Origin: Desertimonas flava
Lineage (GTDB): Bacteria > Actinomycetota > Acidimicrobiia > Acidimicrobiales > Ilumatobacteraceae
Direction of reading: 5' to 3'
Length of the DNA stretch: 64,000 nt
NCBI RefSeq assembly: GCF_003426815.1
Contig: NZ_QKYK01000001.1
Location: 434,001-498,000, forward strand
The first letter of the stretch is position 1, and each line of letters starts with the position of its first letter. The position numbers and the translations under genes are program-made. The notes under the pieces are model-generated. The model saw only the letters and a program-made list of their open reading frames with translations. It ran no database searches and was not told where the DNA came from. This document shows positions 7,370-15,851 of the stretch, piece by piece.

Positions 7370-9397
7370 TCAGCCGGGCGTGGTGGTGGACGGAGGCGTC
7401 AGCGCGGCGTTGATGGTGTCGATCTGCTGCCAGATCGAGTTCGGCTCGTAGCCGTAGGCGAACAGGGCGACGCCGAGCATGCCCTTGTCGACCGACATCT
7501 GCATGCGCAGCCTGATGCCTTGGTCGTCGAGGTACTGCACGTGCCGGGTCTGGGTGCACGTGGTGGTGCCGTCGGTCTGCTCGAGCTGGTAGGTGAACGA
7601 TGTCTCGCCCGTGGTCGGGTCGAAGACGGGCGGTGTCGGGTTGCGCTGCGTCAGCAGTTCGGCGACGCGCCAGCTCGTCTGGCTGATCGGGCCTTCGGCG
7701 TTCTCGGGGCACGTGCCGGTGGTTGCCGTGACCCAGTTGTACGCGTACAGCGGGATCCCGAGCACCAGCTTCTCCGGGCTGCCGACCAGCTCGGTGGCGC
7801 CATCGATGACCCGCTCGACCCAGTCGATCGGGGCGATCGGACCGGGTTCGCCGCTGAGGATGGAATAGTCGTAGGCCATCACGCGGATCGCGTCGACATA
7901 CGGGGCGATGCTCTCGTAGTCGTACACCCAGTAGTCGTGGTCGCCATCGACGGCTGCATCGCCGAAGTTCGGCGGCACGCTCACGGTGAGGATCAGCCCC
8001 TCTGCGTCGAACCGCTCGCTCAGCTCCTGGATGAACGTCACCCAGTTCGGCCGGGTCGTCTCCCACGTGTCCGACCCGTCGGTGAAGGCGAAGTTCTCGT
8101 AATCGAGATCGATGCCCTCGAAACCGTTGCTCGTGGCGAACGTGACGATCGTGTCGATGTGCGCTTGGCGCTGGGTGGCGTCGGCGAGGATGGCCGCCAT
8201 CGTCCCCTTGCCGCTGCTGTCGAGGATCGACGCAACGAGAGGCACGCCGGCGGCCTTGGCGTTGGCGATGAACTGGCGGCCCTCCTCGGGGTCGTAGCCG
8301 GGGTCGTCGATCTCGCCGATCGACGTCGCGCCCGTCGTCTCGAACCAGAATGGAGACACCTGGTGGAAAGCGCTGGCGCGCGTGTTGATGCCCGGGATCG
8401 TCCGGTCGAGCTGGCTGGGGAATACCCAGGTGTGGACGTTGAACGGTCCGGGCTCGTAGCTGATCTTGTCGTCGTCGCCCCGAAGGAGGAACCACCAGAC
8501 GCCGGCGAGGACGAGCACGAGGGCGACGGCGGCGGCGATCAGGACACGCATGCGGTCGGCGAAGAACCCGTTGCCGCGCATCCAGGCCCGGACGTCGACA
8601 CCCCGGCTGCTGCCGGCGGCGGCGTCCTGCTCGCGCTCCCGCGACCGTTCACGAGCAACGCGGGGCGGGCGGCCGTCGCGTGACGGGGCGATCGGCCGCG
8701 GCGGCCGCGGTGGGCGGGTGGGATCCTGGAGCGGAGGTGGCGTGCTCTCGACGATGTCGCCCAGCTGCTCGGGCGTGACGCCGACGAGCGAGTCGAGCAG
8801 CGTCCGTCCCGGGGCGGCCGGGATGGCGACGACGTTGGGCACGCCGACGACGACGCACCCGGCGGCCTCGGCGGAGCGGACCCCGGTGGGGGAGTCCTCG
8901 ATGGCCACGCAGGACAGCGGATCGACCCCGAGCTCTTGGGCCGCCCGCTGATAGGGCTCGGGGTGCGGCTTGCCGTTCTCGACCATGTCGCCGGTGATGA
9001 CGGCCTGGAACGAGCCGGCGGGCAGCTGCCGGAGGACCTCTTCGGTGATCGCCCGCCACGACATCGTCACGAGCGCCGTGGGCACGCCCGTCCGGTTGAG
9101 GGCAGCCAGCAGTTCGGCGGCTCCCGGGCGCCACGGCATGTGGGCCCGGATCCGTTCCCGCACGCCGGCGAGGAGGCGCTCCACGATCTCCTGCGGCTCG
9201 AGGCGTACGCCACCGCGGTCGCGGATGATCTCGGCCGCGTCGAGCAGGTCGAACCCGACGATCGAGTGGGCGTCGTCGTCGGTCCACGTGCCGCCGAACT
9301 GGGCGACCAGCTCGTACTCGCACGCGATCCAGTACGGCTCGGTGTCGATGAGCGTGCCGTCGAGGTCCCAGAGGACGGCGGCCGGGAGGGAGGTCAT
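7370..9397 (-). CDS. HAD phosphatase - transmembrane - GH18 glycosidase fusion
   Basis: 675 aa in one uninterrupted frame. Residues ~5-215 are a HAD-IA hydrolase of the beta-phosphoglucomutase type: nucleophile motif LWDLDGTLIDTEP (Asp11, Asp13), motif II LVTMSW, motif III NGKPHPEPY, motif IV IEDSPTGVRSA. A Pro/Arg-rich linker (~225-280) leads to one TM helix (~283-306, RVLIAAAVALVLVLAGVWWF). Residues ~325-665 are a GH18 TIM barrel with the catalytic GFEGIDLDYEN (DxDxE) and MAYDYS, closest to YaaH/chitinase-like enzymes. Topology N-in/C-out would put the phosphatase in the cytosol and the glycosidase outside. No stop, frameshift or internal start with a good SD separates them, though an internal start near the TM cannot be excluded. 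Confidence 0.8.
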   Translation of the reverse strand: MTSLPAAVLWDLDGTLIDTEPYWIACEYELVAQFGGTWTDDDAHSIVGFDLLDAAEIIRDRGGVRLEPQEIVERLLAGVRERIRAHMPWRPGAAELLAALNRTGVPTALVTMSWRAITEEVLRQLPAGSFQAVITGDMVENGKPHPEPYQRAAQELGVDPLSCVAIEDSPTGVRSAEAAGCVVVGVPNVVAIPAAPGRTLLDSLVGVTPEQLGDIVESTPPPLQDPTRPPRPPRPIAPSRDGRPPRVARERSREREQDAAAGSSRGVDVRAWMRGNGFFADRMRVLIAAAVALVLVLAGVWWFLLRGDDDKISYEPGPFNVHTWVFPSQLDRTIPGINTRASAFHQVSPFWFETTGATSIGEIDDPGYDPEEGRQFIANAKAAGVPLVASILDSSGKGTMAAILADATQRQAHIDTIVTFATSNGFEGIDLDYENFAFTDGSDTWETTRPNWVTFIQELSERFDAEGLILTVSVPPNFGDAAVDGDHDYWVYDYESIAPYVDAIRVMAYDYSILSGEPGPIAPIDWVERVIDGATELVGSPEKLVLGIPLYAYNWVTATTGTCPENAEGPISQTSWRVAELLTQRNPTPPVFDPTTGETSFTYQLEQTDGTTTCTQTRHVQYLDDQGIRLRMQMSVDKGMLGVALFAYGYEPNSIWQQIDTINAALTPPSTTTPG

Positions 9398-9467
9398 CAG
9401 GGTTGAAGAGAGGAGAGTTGGAGAGAGGAGATCGGTGGCGTCACGCCGCGCCCTCGGCGTGTCCGCG

Positions 9468-9869
9468 TCACTCCTGGACGAGCTCGATGAGCGTGCCGAA
9501 GCTGCCCTTGGGATGGATGAACGCCACGGTCGTGCCACGGCTGCCCGGCCGGGGGGCGGCGTCGATGGCGATGGCGCCCGCCGCCTTCATCGACTCGAGG
9601 GCGGCCCCGCAGTCGGCCACGCGGTAGCCGACGTGATGGAGGCCCTCGCCGCGCTTCTCGATGGCCTTGGCGACGGGCGAGTCGTCACGCGTCGGCGTGA
9701 GCAGCTGCACGTAGCTCTCGGCCACCTTGAGCAGGGCTTCCTCGACGCCGTCGGACTCGACGACTTCCCGATGGTCGACCGTGGCACCGAAGGCGCGCTG
9801 GTAGTAGTCGATGGCAGCCTCCAGGTCGCGCACCGCAATGGCGACATGGTCGATCTCGGTCAGCAGCAT
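9468..9869 (-). CDS. mce: Methylmalonyl-CoA epimerase
   Basis: 133 aa, a VOC-fold enzyme that interconverts (2S)- and (2R)-methylmalonyl-CoA. Visible family signatures are LTEIDHVAIAVRDLEAAIDYY, EEALLKVAESYVQLL, GLHHVGYRVAD with the metal His pair, and TLIELVQ with the metal Glu near the C-terminus. ATG at 9869 begins exactly at the conserved LLTEIDHVAIAV, so the longer in-frame start is rejected. It is divergent from the GntR gene. With ccr (12150), thiolase (14357) and pccB (31582) it supports an ethylmalonyl-CoA or propionyl-CoA route. Confidence 0.9.
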   Translation of the reverse strand: MLLTEIDHVAIAVRDLEAAIDYYQRAFGATVDHREVVESDGVEEALLKVAESYVQLLTPTRDDSPVAKAIEKRGEGLHHVGYRVADCGAALESMKAAGAIAIDAAPRPGSRGTTVAFIHPKGSFGTLIELVQE

Positions 9870-9967
9870 CCGAGCATTCTCGCAGAACGCCCCGCCAGCC
9901 GGACAGCAGGGTGTGTGACGAACGCCGCCAGGCCACCAGGTCAAGCGCGGCCTAGCATAGATACAAC

Positions 9968-10711
9968 ATGGATACGACCGCCGCCACGCTCGACCCCGAG
10001 TCGCTCGCCGACCTCGTCACCGGGCAGACGAACGCGGTCGCCGGCGGTCCCGCCGCGGTCTCCGAGGCCAGCGCTGCCGACCGGGCGTACGCCTACGTCC
10101 GGGGCGAGGTGCTGTGCCGCCGCATCGCCGGCAACGACCTGATCACCGAGGGCCAGATCGCCGACGCCGTCGGCGTGTCGCGCACCCCGGTCCGCGAAGC
10201 CCTGCTCCGCCTGCAGGCCGACGGCATGGTGCGCCTGCTCCCCAAGCGGGGTGCGCTCGTCCTGCCCGTCACCGCCGAGGAGATGGCCGACGTGCTCGAG
10301 ACCCGGCGGCTGGTCGAGACGTTCGCCGCCCGCCGGGCGGTCACCGACGGCTCGCCCACCCAATTGGTCGCCGCACTGCAGGCCCACATCGACGACATGC
10401 GGGACGCCGCCAAGCGTCGTGACACCGTCGCCTACGTCGAAGCGGACCGAGCGTTCCATCTCGAGATCGTCGCCGCCGCCGGCAACGAGATCCTCACCAC
10501 GCTGTACCGCTCGTTGCGCGATCGCCAGCTCCGCATGGGCGTCGTCAACCTCCTCGCCGACGGTGACGTCGACCCGGCCCGGATGCGCCGATCCGCCGAT
10601 GAGCACGAGCAGATCACCCAGGCGATCGCCTCCCGGTCCGTTCGCGCGGTCGACGCAGCAGTCGACGCCCACCTCGACGACGCCGGCCGTCTCCTCAGCC
10701 GCCGCCGCTGA
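9968..10711 (+). CDS. GntR-family (FCD) transcriptional regulator
   Basis: 247 aa. The winged helix (residues ~38-100) reads ADRAYAYVRGEVLCRRIAG, EGQIADAVGVSRTPVREALL, LQADGMVRLLPKRGALVLPV, typical of the FadR/FCD class. The helical FCD effector domain follows (EMADVLETRRLVETFAARRA, HIDDMRDAAKRRD, HLEIVAAAGNEIL) with Asp/His residues that usually hold a metal. The start has no SD; TAGCAT at 9953-9958 lies 9 nt before the ATG, suggesting a leaderless transcript. The MFS gene follows after 16 nt, so it probably controls its own transporter operon and perhaps the divergent epimerase. Confidence 0.9.
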   Translation: MDTTAATLDPESLADLVTGQTNAVAGGPAAVSEASAADRAYAYVRGEVLCRRIAGNDLITEGQIADAVGVSRTPVREALLRLQADGMVRLLPKRGALVLPVTAEEMADVLETRRLVETFAARRAVTDGSPTQLVAALQAHIDDMRDAAKRRDTVAYVEADRAFHLEIVAAAGNEILTTLYRSLRDRQLRMGVVNLLADGDVDPARMRRSADEHEQITQAIASRSVRAVDAAVDAHLDDAGRLLSRRR

Positions 10712-10727
10712 GCCTGCGAGCCCACCG

Positions 10728-12098
10728 ATGACGTTCGCCCTCTCGTCCCCGTCCGCGGTCGCTTCCGTCGCCCGATCAGCGGCCGCGTCCACACGCGTCC
10801 GCGGCCTCGCCGCGGCGATCGCCGTGTACGCCACCGCCGTCTTCCATCGCTCGTCGCTCGGCGTCGCCGGTCTCGACGCCGCCGACCGCTTCGGCATCTC
10901 CGCCGGCGCGCTCAGTGTGTTCGTCCTCCTGCAACTCGGCGTGTACGCGGGGATGCAGATCCCGACGGGTGTCCTGGTCGATCGCTTCGGACCGCGTCGG
11001 TTGCTCCTCGTGGCCGCTTCCACGTCGGCGCTCGCTCAGCTGTGGTTCGCCGTCGCTCCGTCCTATGCCGGCGCCCTCGGCGCCCGGGCCCTGCTCGGCG
11101 CGGGCGACGCGCTGACGTTCGTCAGCGTGCTGCGATTCGCCTCCCAGCACTTCTCGGCCCGCCGCTTCACGCTCATCGTCGCCGTGACGGGCACGATCGG
11201 CTCGCTCGGTGCGGTGGCGGCGACGATCCCCCTCGACGCCGCGCTCCATTCGGTCGGCTGGACCCCGACGTTCGCCGTCGCCGCCCTGACCTCGGTGCTC
11301 GCCGCGGCAGCCGTCTTCCGCTTCGTTCCCGACGCCTCGTCCGGCGCCGACGTCGTCCTGCCGCGTCGGGAACGGTCGCCGGTCGACGTCCGGGCATCGC
11401 TCGTCCGAGTCGCCTCCAACGTGCGCGCCGCGTGGTCGACGCCCGGCACCCGCGCCGGCTTCTGGGTCCACTTCTCGACGATGACGTTCACGACGATGTT
11501 CGGCGTGCTGTGGGGCGTGCCGTACCTCGTCGCCCAGGGCTTCAGCCGCAGCCAGGCGAGCGCCATGCTCACGCTCAGCGTCGCCGCGGGCGCCGCCGCC
11601 AGCGTCACCGTCGGCGCCGTGTTCGGGCGCTACCGGGCCGCGCGCGTTCCGTTCGCCCTGGGGATCGCCGCCATCACCGTCGCCGGGTGGTCCGCCCTCC
11701 TGCTCGGCTTCGGCGGTCGGCCGCCCCAGTGGCTGCTCGCCGTGGCCGTCGCCGTCACCGCCGTCGGCGGGCCGGCCTCGGGCATCGGCTTCTCGCTCGC
11801 CCGTGACTACAACCCGGTGCACCTCGTCGGCACGTCGTCGGGGGTCGTCAACGTCGGTGGCTTCTCGGCCAGCATCATGGCGACGGTCGCCGTCGGCCAG
11901 GTGCTCGACCTCGCCGGTGCTGAAGATCCCGGCGCCTTCCGCCTGGCGTTCGCCGCGGCGCTCGTGGTGCAGGCGTTCGGCGCCGTTCAGGCGGTGCGTT
12001 GGTACCGGCGGCTCCGCTCGCAGGTGCTCGTCGCCCAGGAGCGCGGCGAGGTCGTCCCCGTCCCGGCGACGCGCCGGCGCTGGGACCACGCCGCCTGA
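10728..12098 (+). CDS. MFS transporter
   Basis: 456 aa with 12 predicted membrane segments and the MFS loop signature after TM2 (GVLVDRFGPRRLLL, residues ~80-93). The large central hydrophilic loop (ERSPVDVRASLVRV) falls at the expected midpoint. ATG 10728 follows the GntR stop by 16 nt and starts just before the first helix; the open frame extends further upstream but only in the shadow of the regulator. Substrate unknown. The FCD regulator suggests an organic acid or carboxylate, by inference only. Confidence 0.85.
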   Translation: MTFALSSPSAVASVARSAAASTRVRGLAAAIAVYATAVFHRSSLGVAGLDAADRFGISAGALSVFVLLQLGVYAGMQIPTGVLVDRFGPRRLLLVAASTSALAQLWFAVAPSYAGALGARALLGAGDALTFVSVLRFASQHFSARRFTLIVAVTGTIGSLGAVAATIPLDAALHSVGWTPTFAVAALTSVLAAAAVFRFVPDASSGADVVLPRRERSPVDVRASLVRVASNVRAAWSTPGTRAGFWVHFSTMTFTTMFGVLWGVPYLVAQGFSRSQASAMLTLSVAAGAAASVTVGAVFGRYRAARVPFALGIAAITVAGWSALLLGFGGRPPQWLLAVAVAVTAVGGPASGIGFSLARDYNPVHLVGTSSGVVNVGGFSASIMATVAVGQVLDLAGAEDPGAFRLAFAAALVVQAFGAVQAVRWYRRLRSQVLVAQERGEVVPVPATRRRWDHAA

Positions 12099-12149
12099 CC
12101 GGCGCCGCCGATCGACGTTGCGTTGGGTCGGTGTCTGCGCGGTGCCCGA

Positions 12150-13484
12150 TCAGCCGCGGAACGCGGTGATCTTGTCCTCGCCGATGCGGGCGCGCTTCTC
12201 GGGATCGTCGATGCCGAGGCCTTCGCGGGGAGCGAGGCACAGCACGCCGATCTTGCCCTCGTGCTCGTTGCGGTGTACCGATCGGGCGGCCTCGCCGACG
12301 GCGGTCAGGGGATGCACGGCCGACATGACCGGCTGGATGCGACCCTGGTCGATGAGGCGGTTGGCGGCGTAGGCCTCGGCGTAGTTGGCGAAGTGGCTGG
12401 AGATCAGCCGCTTGAGCTTCATCCAGAAGTGGCGGTTGTCGAACTCGACCATGTAGCCCGACGTCGCCGCGCACGTGACGACCGTGCCGCCGCGCTTGCA
12501 GGCGAAGATCGAGGCGCCCATCGTCTGGCGGCCCGGGTGCTCGAACACGATGTCGGGGTCCTCGCCGCCGTTGAGCTCGCGCACGCGCTTGCCGAACCGC
12601 CGCCACTCACCCTCGTCCTGGGTGTGCTCGTCGCTCCAAAACCGGTAACCCTCGGCCTTGCGGTCGATGACCGCCTCGACGCCGATGCGGTTGAGCAGCT
12701 CGACCTTGTCGGGCGACGACACGACACCGATCGGCGTGCCGCCGCCGTTCTGGACGAGCTGGACGGCGTAGCCCCCGATGCCGCCGGTGGCGCCCCAGAT
12801 CAGCACCGAATCACCCTGCTTCATCTGGGCGCCGTGCCGGCCGACCAACATGCGGTAGCTCGTCGAGTGGCACAGTGCGTTGACGGCGGCCTCCTCCCAC
12901 GTGAGGTGGGTGGGCTTGGGCATCAGCTGGTTGGCCTTGACCAGAGCCAGATCGGCGAGGCCGCCGTAGTTGGTCTCGAAGCCCCAGATGCGCTGGTTGG
13001 CGGCGAGCATCGAATCGTCGTGGGCCGACGGATCCTGGTCGTCGACCGAGTTGCAGTGCACCGTGACCCGGTCGCCGGGCTTCCAGTTGCGCACCGCCGA
13101 GCCGACGCGAACGACGACGCCGGCGGCGTCGGAGCCGACGACGTGGAAGTCGCGCGCATGGCGGGCACCCCACTCGCTCTCCTTGCCGAGCCGGTCGAGG
13201 AAGCCGAACGTGGGCAGTGGTTCGAAGATCGACGTCCACACGGTGTTGAAGTTGATGCTCGAGGCCATCACGGCGACGAACACCTCGTCGGGTGCCAGCT
13301 CCGGCGTCGGGACGTCACCGATGTGGAGGCTCTTGGTGGGGTCCTTCTCGGCCGACGGCATGCCGGCGAACATCTCCACGTCCGACCGCTGGACGTAGGC
13401 CGCGCGGTAGTGGTCGGGCAGAGGCAGGTTGGCGATGTCGTCGCCGGATGCGCCGGCCTCGACGGCTTCGAGAATCTGCTGCAT
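12150..13484 (-). CDS. ccr: Crotonyl-CoA carboxylase/reductase
   Basis: 444 aa, an MDR-superfamily enzyme that reductively carboxylates crotonyl-CoA to ethylmalonyl-CoA with NADPH and CO2. Family-specific features are the long N-terminal arm, the segments SSINFNTVWTSIFEP, HVVGSDAAGVVVRVG, KPGDRVTVHCNSVDDQDP and IWGFETNYGGLADLALVK, the nucleotide loop WGATGGIGGYAVQL, and FEHPGRQTMGASIFACKRGG. Length matches the family (~430-450). The start lacks an SD; TAACAT lies 6 nt upstream, overlapping a palindrome (13494-13507). It is the hallmark of the ethylmalonyl-CoA pathway, but can also feed polyketide extender units. Confidence 0.95.
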   Translation of the reverse strand: MQQILEAVEAGASGDDIANLPLPDHYRAAYVQRSDVEMFAGMPSAEKDPTKSLHIGDVPTPELAPDEVFVAVMASSINFNTVWTSIFEPLPTFGFLDRLGKESEWGARHARDFHVVGSDAAGVVVRVGSAVRNWKPGDRVTVHCNSVDDQDPSAHDDSMLAANQRIWGFETNYGGLADLALVKANQLMPKPTHLTWEEAAVNALCHSTSYRMLVGRHGAQMKQGDSVLIWGATGGIGGYAVQLVQNGGGTPIGVVSSPDKVELLNRIGVEAVIDRKAEGYRFWSDEHTQDEGEWRRFGKRVRELNGGEDPDIVFEHPGRQTMGASIFACKRGGTVVTCAATSGYMVEFDNRHFWMKLKRLISSHFANYAEAYAANRLIDQGRIQPVMSAVHPLTAVGEAARSVHRNEHEGKIGVLCLAPREGLGIDDPEKRARIGEDKITAFRG

Positions 13485-13490
13485 CGCCGG

Positions 13491-13507
13491 ATGTTACCCG
13501 CGGGTAA
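13491..13507. promoter_or_regulatory. ccr promoter with palindromic operator
   Basis: On the minus strand a TTGAGC / TAACAT pair (15-bp spacer) precedes the ccr ATG, the -10 box ending 6 nt before it. The spacer and -10 contain a perfect 14-bp palindrome TTACCCGCGGGTAA (13494-13507). Position over the promoter implies repression. The TTAC..GTAA form resembles sites of TetR-type acyl-CoA regulators, but no such regulator is encoded nearby. Confidence 0.6.
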
Positions 13508-13599
13508 TCACGCTCAACGAGGCGGCCGGTCAGTCCCTCGATCGCTCGGCCCGGGAGGCGGCGGTGAGTCGGCCGGTCGGTCGGCGGCGAGTCGGCCGG

Positions 13600-14154
13600 T
13601 CAGTCCGCCGGCAGATCGGCAGCGGCGGCGCAGAGGTCGCTGAGGGCGACGAACGACTCGGCGTAGGGCTCGACCAATCCCGTGGCGGTGCCTTCGGCGA
13701 GGGCCACGTCGAGCGCACGCTCGCCAACCAGGGCCGCGGCCGCGGCCACCGTTGGATCGCGCAGCTCCAGCGCCCCGAATCGCACGGCCACGGCGTCGAA
13801 GGCCTCCCGGGAGGCGGGCTCGTCGGCGAGTGCGGGGTCGGCATTGACCGCTTCGGCCGTGTCGGGATGCTGCACCACCTCGGCGATCGCGCCGAGCACC
13901 ACCTCGCAGTCGGCGAGTCCCTCGGGGCCGAGCTCGGCGGTCGTGGTCGACGACGCCTCGGCCATCGGCGCCGTGGTGGTCGCCATCCCCGCCACCGTGG
14001 TTGCCGTGGATGCCGCGGTCGCCGTGGTCGGGGTCGCGACGGTGCTGGCGGTGGTGGTCGAGGGCGGCGCGCCGGACTGCTCATCGCAGGCCGCGAGCAG
14101 CACCACGGCCGCCGCCACGGCGGGGACGGCGGCTCGGACCGTGCGCATGCTCAT
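13600..14154 (-). CDS. Putative lipoprotein
   Basis: 184 aa. Begins MSMRTVRAAVPAVAAAVVLL and a lipobox LLAAC near residue 23, so signal peptidase II processing and lipid anchoring are expected. A Thr/Ala/Ser-rich linker (~residues 28-70) precedes a small helical domain with two cysteines (LADCEVVLGAIAEVV and SFVALSDLCAAA). No family recognised. The ATG at 14154 or 14148 could be used; the upstream frame runs through a hairpin array and is rejected. Convergent with ccr by strand order but divergent from the thiolase gene. Confidence 0.65.
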   Translation of the reverse strand: MSMRTVRAAVPAVAAAVVLLAACDEQSGAPPSTTTASTVATPTTATAASTATTVAGMATTTAPMAEASSTTTAELGPEGLADCEVVLGAIAEVVQHPDTAEAVNADPALADEPASREAFDAVAVRFGALELRDPTVAAAAALVGERALDVALAEGTATGLVEPYAESFVALSDLCAAAADLPAD

Positions 14155-14176
14155 CACCGGCACCGTACGCACCGTC

Positions 14177-14290
14177 TTCTGCTGGCGCCAGAACGCCGTG
14201 GTTGGGCCTTTCGGCTCCACCAGAACGTTGCGGTGGTTCTGGTGGAGCGAGAAGGTCGTCGTCGAGGCTTTCGGCTCCACCAGAAGGGTT
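14177..14290. repeat. Hairpin array with 60-bp direct repeat
   Basis: CTTTCGGCTCCACCAGAA occurs twice, 60 bp apart (14208 and 14268). Between them lies the inverse, GTTCTGGTGGAG (14236-14247), so either copy can form a perfect 12-bp hairpin with it. A degenerate near-palindrome, TTCTGCTGGCGCCAGAA, precedes them (14177-14193). The block sits between the divergent lipoprotein and thiolase genes. Role unknown; alternative hairpins could affect either mRNA leader. Confidence 0.7.
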
Positions 14291-14356
14291 GGTGGCGGGT
14301 TACCGGCGGGTAGCTGGCTGGGGGTCGGCGACGGGCCACCCGATACGGTTTGAGCC

Positions 14357-15538
14357 ATGGCTGGTTCATACATCGTCGCTGGCGCCCGTACCCCGATCGG
14401 AAAGATGTCCGGCGCGCTCGCCTCGCAGTCGGCCGCCGAGCTCGGCGGTCACGCCATCGCCGCCGCCCTCGAGCGAGCCGGAGTCGCTCCCACCGAGGTC
14501 GACCACGTGATCGTCGGGCAGGTGTTGATGGCCGGCCAGGGCCAGGTGCCGTCGCGCCAGGCTGCTGCCAAGGCCGGCATCCCGCTCAGCGTCCCCGCGG
14601 TCAACGTCAACAAGGTCTGCCTGTCCGGCCTCAACTCGATTTACCTCGCCAACCAGATGATCGCCGCCGGCGAGGCCGACATCGTCGTGGCCGGTGGCAT
14701 GGAGTCGATGACGAACGCTCCCTACATCGCCGACGGCGCCCGCGGCGGGTTCCGATATGGCAACACCGAGCTGCGCGACGCGATCATCGCCGATGGACTG
14801 TGGTGTGCGTTCGACAACGTGCTGATGGGCCTCGGCACTGAGCGCTACGCCGCCGGCAACATCAGCCGCGGGGCCCAGGACGAGGCCGCCGCACTGTCGC
14901 ACGAGCGTGCGGCGGCCGCCATCAAGGAAGGCCGCCTCGCCGACGAGATCGCGCCGGTGTCGATCGCCCAGCGCAAGGGCGATCCGATCGTCATCGAGAC
15001 CGACGAGGGCGTGCGGCCCGGCACCACCGCCGAGAGCCTCGCCGGCCTCCGTCCGGCATTCGACAAGGACGGCACGATCACCGCCGGCAACGCCAGCCAG
15101 CTCTCCGACGGTGCCAGCGCCGTCGTGGTGATGTCCCGCGCCGAGGCCGAGCGCCGCGGCGTCACGCCGCTCGGCGAGTTCGTGTCATACGGCATGGTGG
15201 CCGGCCCCGACTCCGTGTCGCTGCTCCACCAGCCGAGCCAGGCCATCAACGCCGCCCTCGGACGCGCCGGTCTCTCCGTCGGCGATCTCGACCTGATCGA
15301 GATCAACGAGGCCTTCGCCGCCGTCGGCATCGCGTCGATGGCCGACCTCGGTGTCACGAACGAGATCGTCAACGTCAACGGCGGCGCCATCGCCCTCGGC
15401 CACCCGATCGGCATGAGCGGCAACCGTCTCGCCCTCACCGTGCTGCACGAGCTCAAGCGTCGCGGTGGCGGCACCGGCGCCGTCGCCCTGTGCGGCGGCG
15501 GTGGTCAGGGCGACGCTCTCATCGTCCGCAGCGTCTAG
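14357..15538 (+). CDS. Acetyl-CoA C-acetyltransferase (thiolase)
   Basis: 393 aa, full-length thiolase. The acylated nucleophile is the Cys in NVNKVCLSGLNS (near residue 92), and the C-terminal catalytic residues are in GGAIALGHPIGMSG (His) and ALCGGGGQG (Cys). Also ICAFE-like INEAFAAVG. Length and motifs fit biosynthetic/degradative acetyl-CoA acetyltransferases (AtoB/PhaA type), which would supply acetoacetyl-CoA upstream of crotonyl-CoA and Ccr. TACGGT at 14344-14349 lies 7 nt before the ATG and there is no SD, suggesting a leaderless mRNA. No reductase or PHB synthase gene is in the window. Confidence 0.93.
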   Translation: MAGSYIVAGARTPIGKMSGALASQSAAELGGHAIAAALERAGVAPTEVDHVIVGQVLMAGQGQVPSRQAAAKAGIPLSVPAVNVNKVCLSGLNSIYLANQMIAAGEADIVVAGGMESMTNAPYIADGARGGFRYGNTELRDAIIADGLWCAFDNVLMGLGTERYAAGNISRGAQDEAAALSHERAAAAIKEGRLADEIAPVSIAQRKGDPIVIETDEGVRPGTTAESLAGLRPAFDKDGTITAGNASQLSDGASAVVVMSRAEAERRGVTPLGEFVSYGMVAGPDSVSLLHQPSQAINAALGRAGLSVGDLDLIEINEAFAAVGIASMADLGVTNEIVNVNGGAIALGHPIGMSGNRLALTVLHELKRRGGGTGAVALCGGGGQGDALIVRSV

Positions 15539-15539
15539 C

Positions 15540-15735
15540 TCGCTTCGCTCGCAGACGCTGCGGCCGAGGGGTTCGTCCGCTTTCGCTCGCTCGTTCCTCG
15601 CTCGCTGCAGCGGCCGAGGTTCTTGCACGCCCCCGCCGCCCCGCAAAGCCGGGGCAGCGGGGCGGCTGAAGAGCTCTCTGGCGTCACTGCAACTCTCGGC
15701 CCTCTCGGGGTCTTCCATCCCCACTGCCCGCCTCG
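15540..15735 (+). repeat. Stop-adjacent hairpin repeat, copy A
   Basis: Immediately after the thiolase stop, a TCGCTTCGCTCGC-rich stretch leads to a GC hairpin (15631-15643 / 15650-15662, loop CAAAGC, one mismatch). Then come GCTGAAGAG and the conserved ACTCTCGGCCCTCTCGGGG and TTCCATCCCCACTGCC. The same order follows the pccB stop at 33139-33302. The hairpin could terminate transcription, but the conserved flank is much longer than a terminator needs. The rest of 15736-15851 holds no gene. Confidence 0.7.
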
Positions 15736-15851
15736 CTCCGCTCGTTGGTCGCTGCGCGTCGGCTCTCCGATCCGCGCGTTGATCGCGTGGCTCAGGGGTG
15801 ATGGCTGGCGGCAGCGTCGTCCGCGCGTTGATCGGGCCCTTCGGGCCTCGG

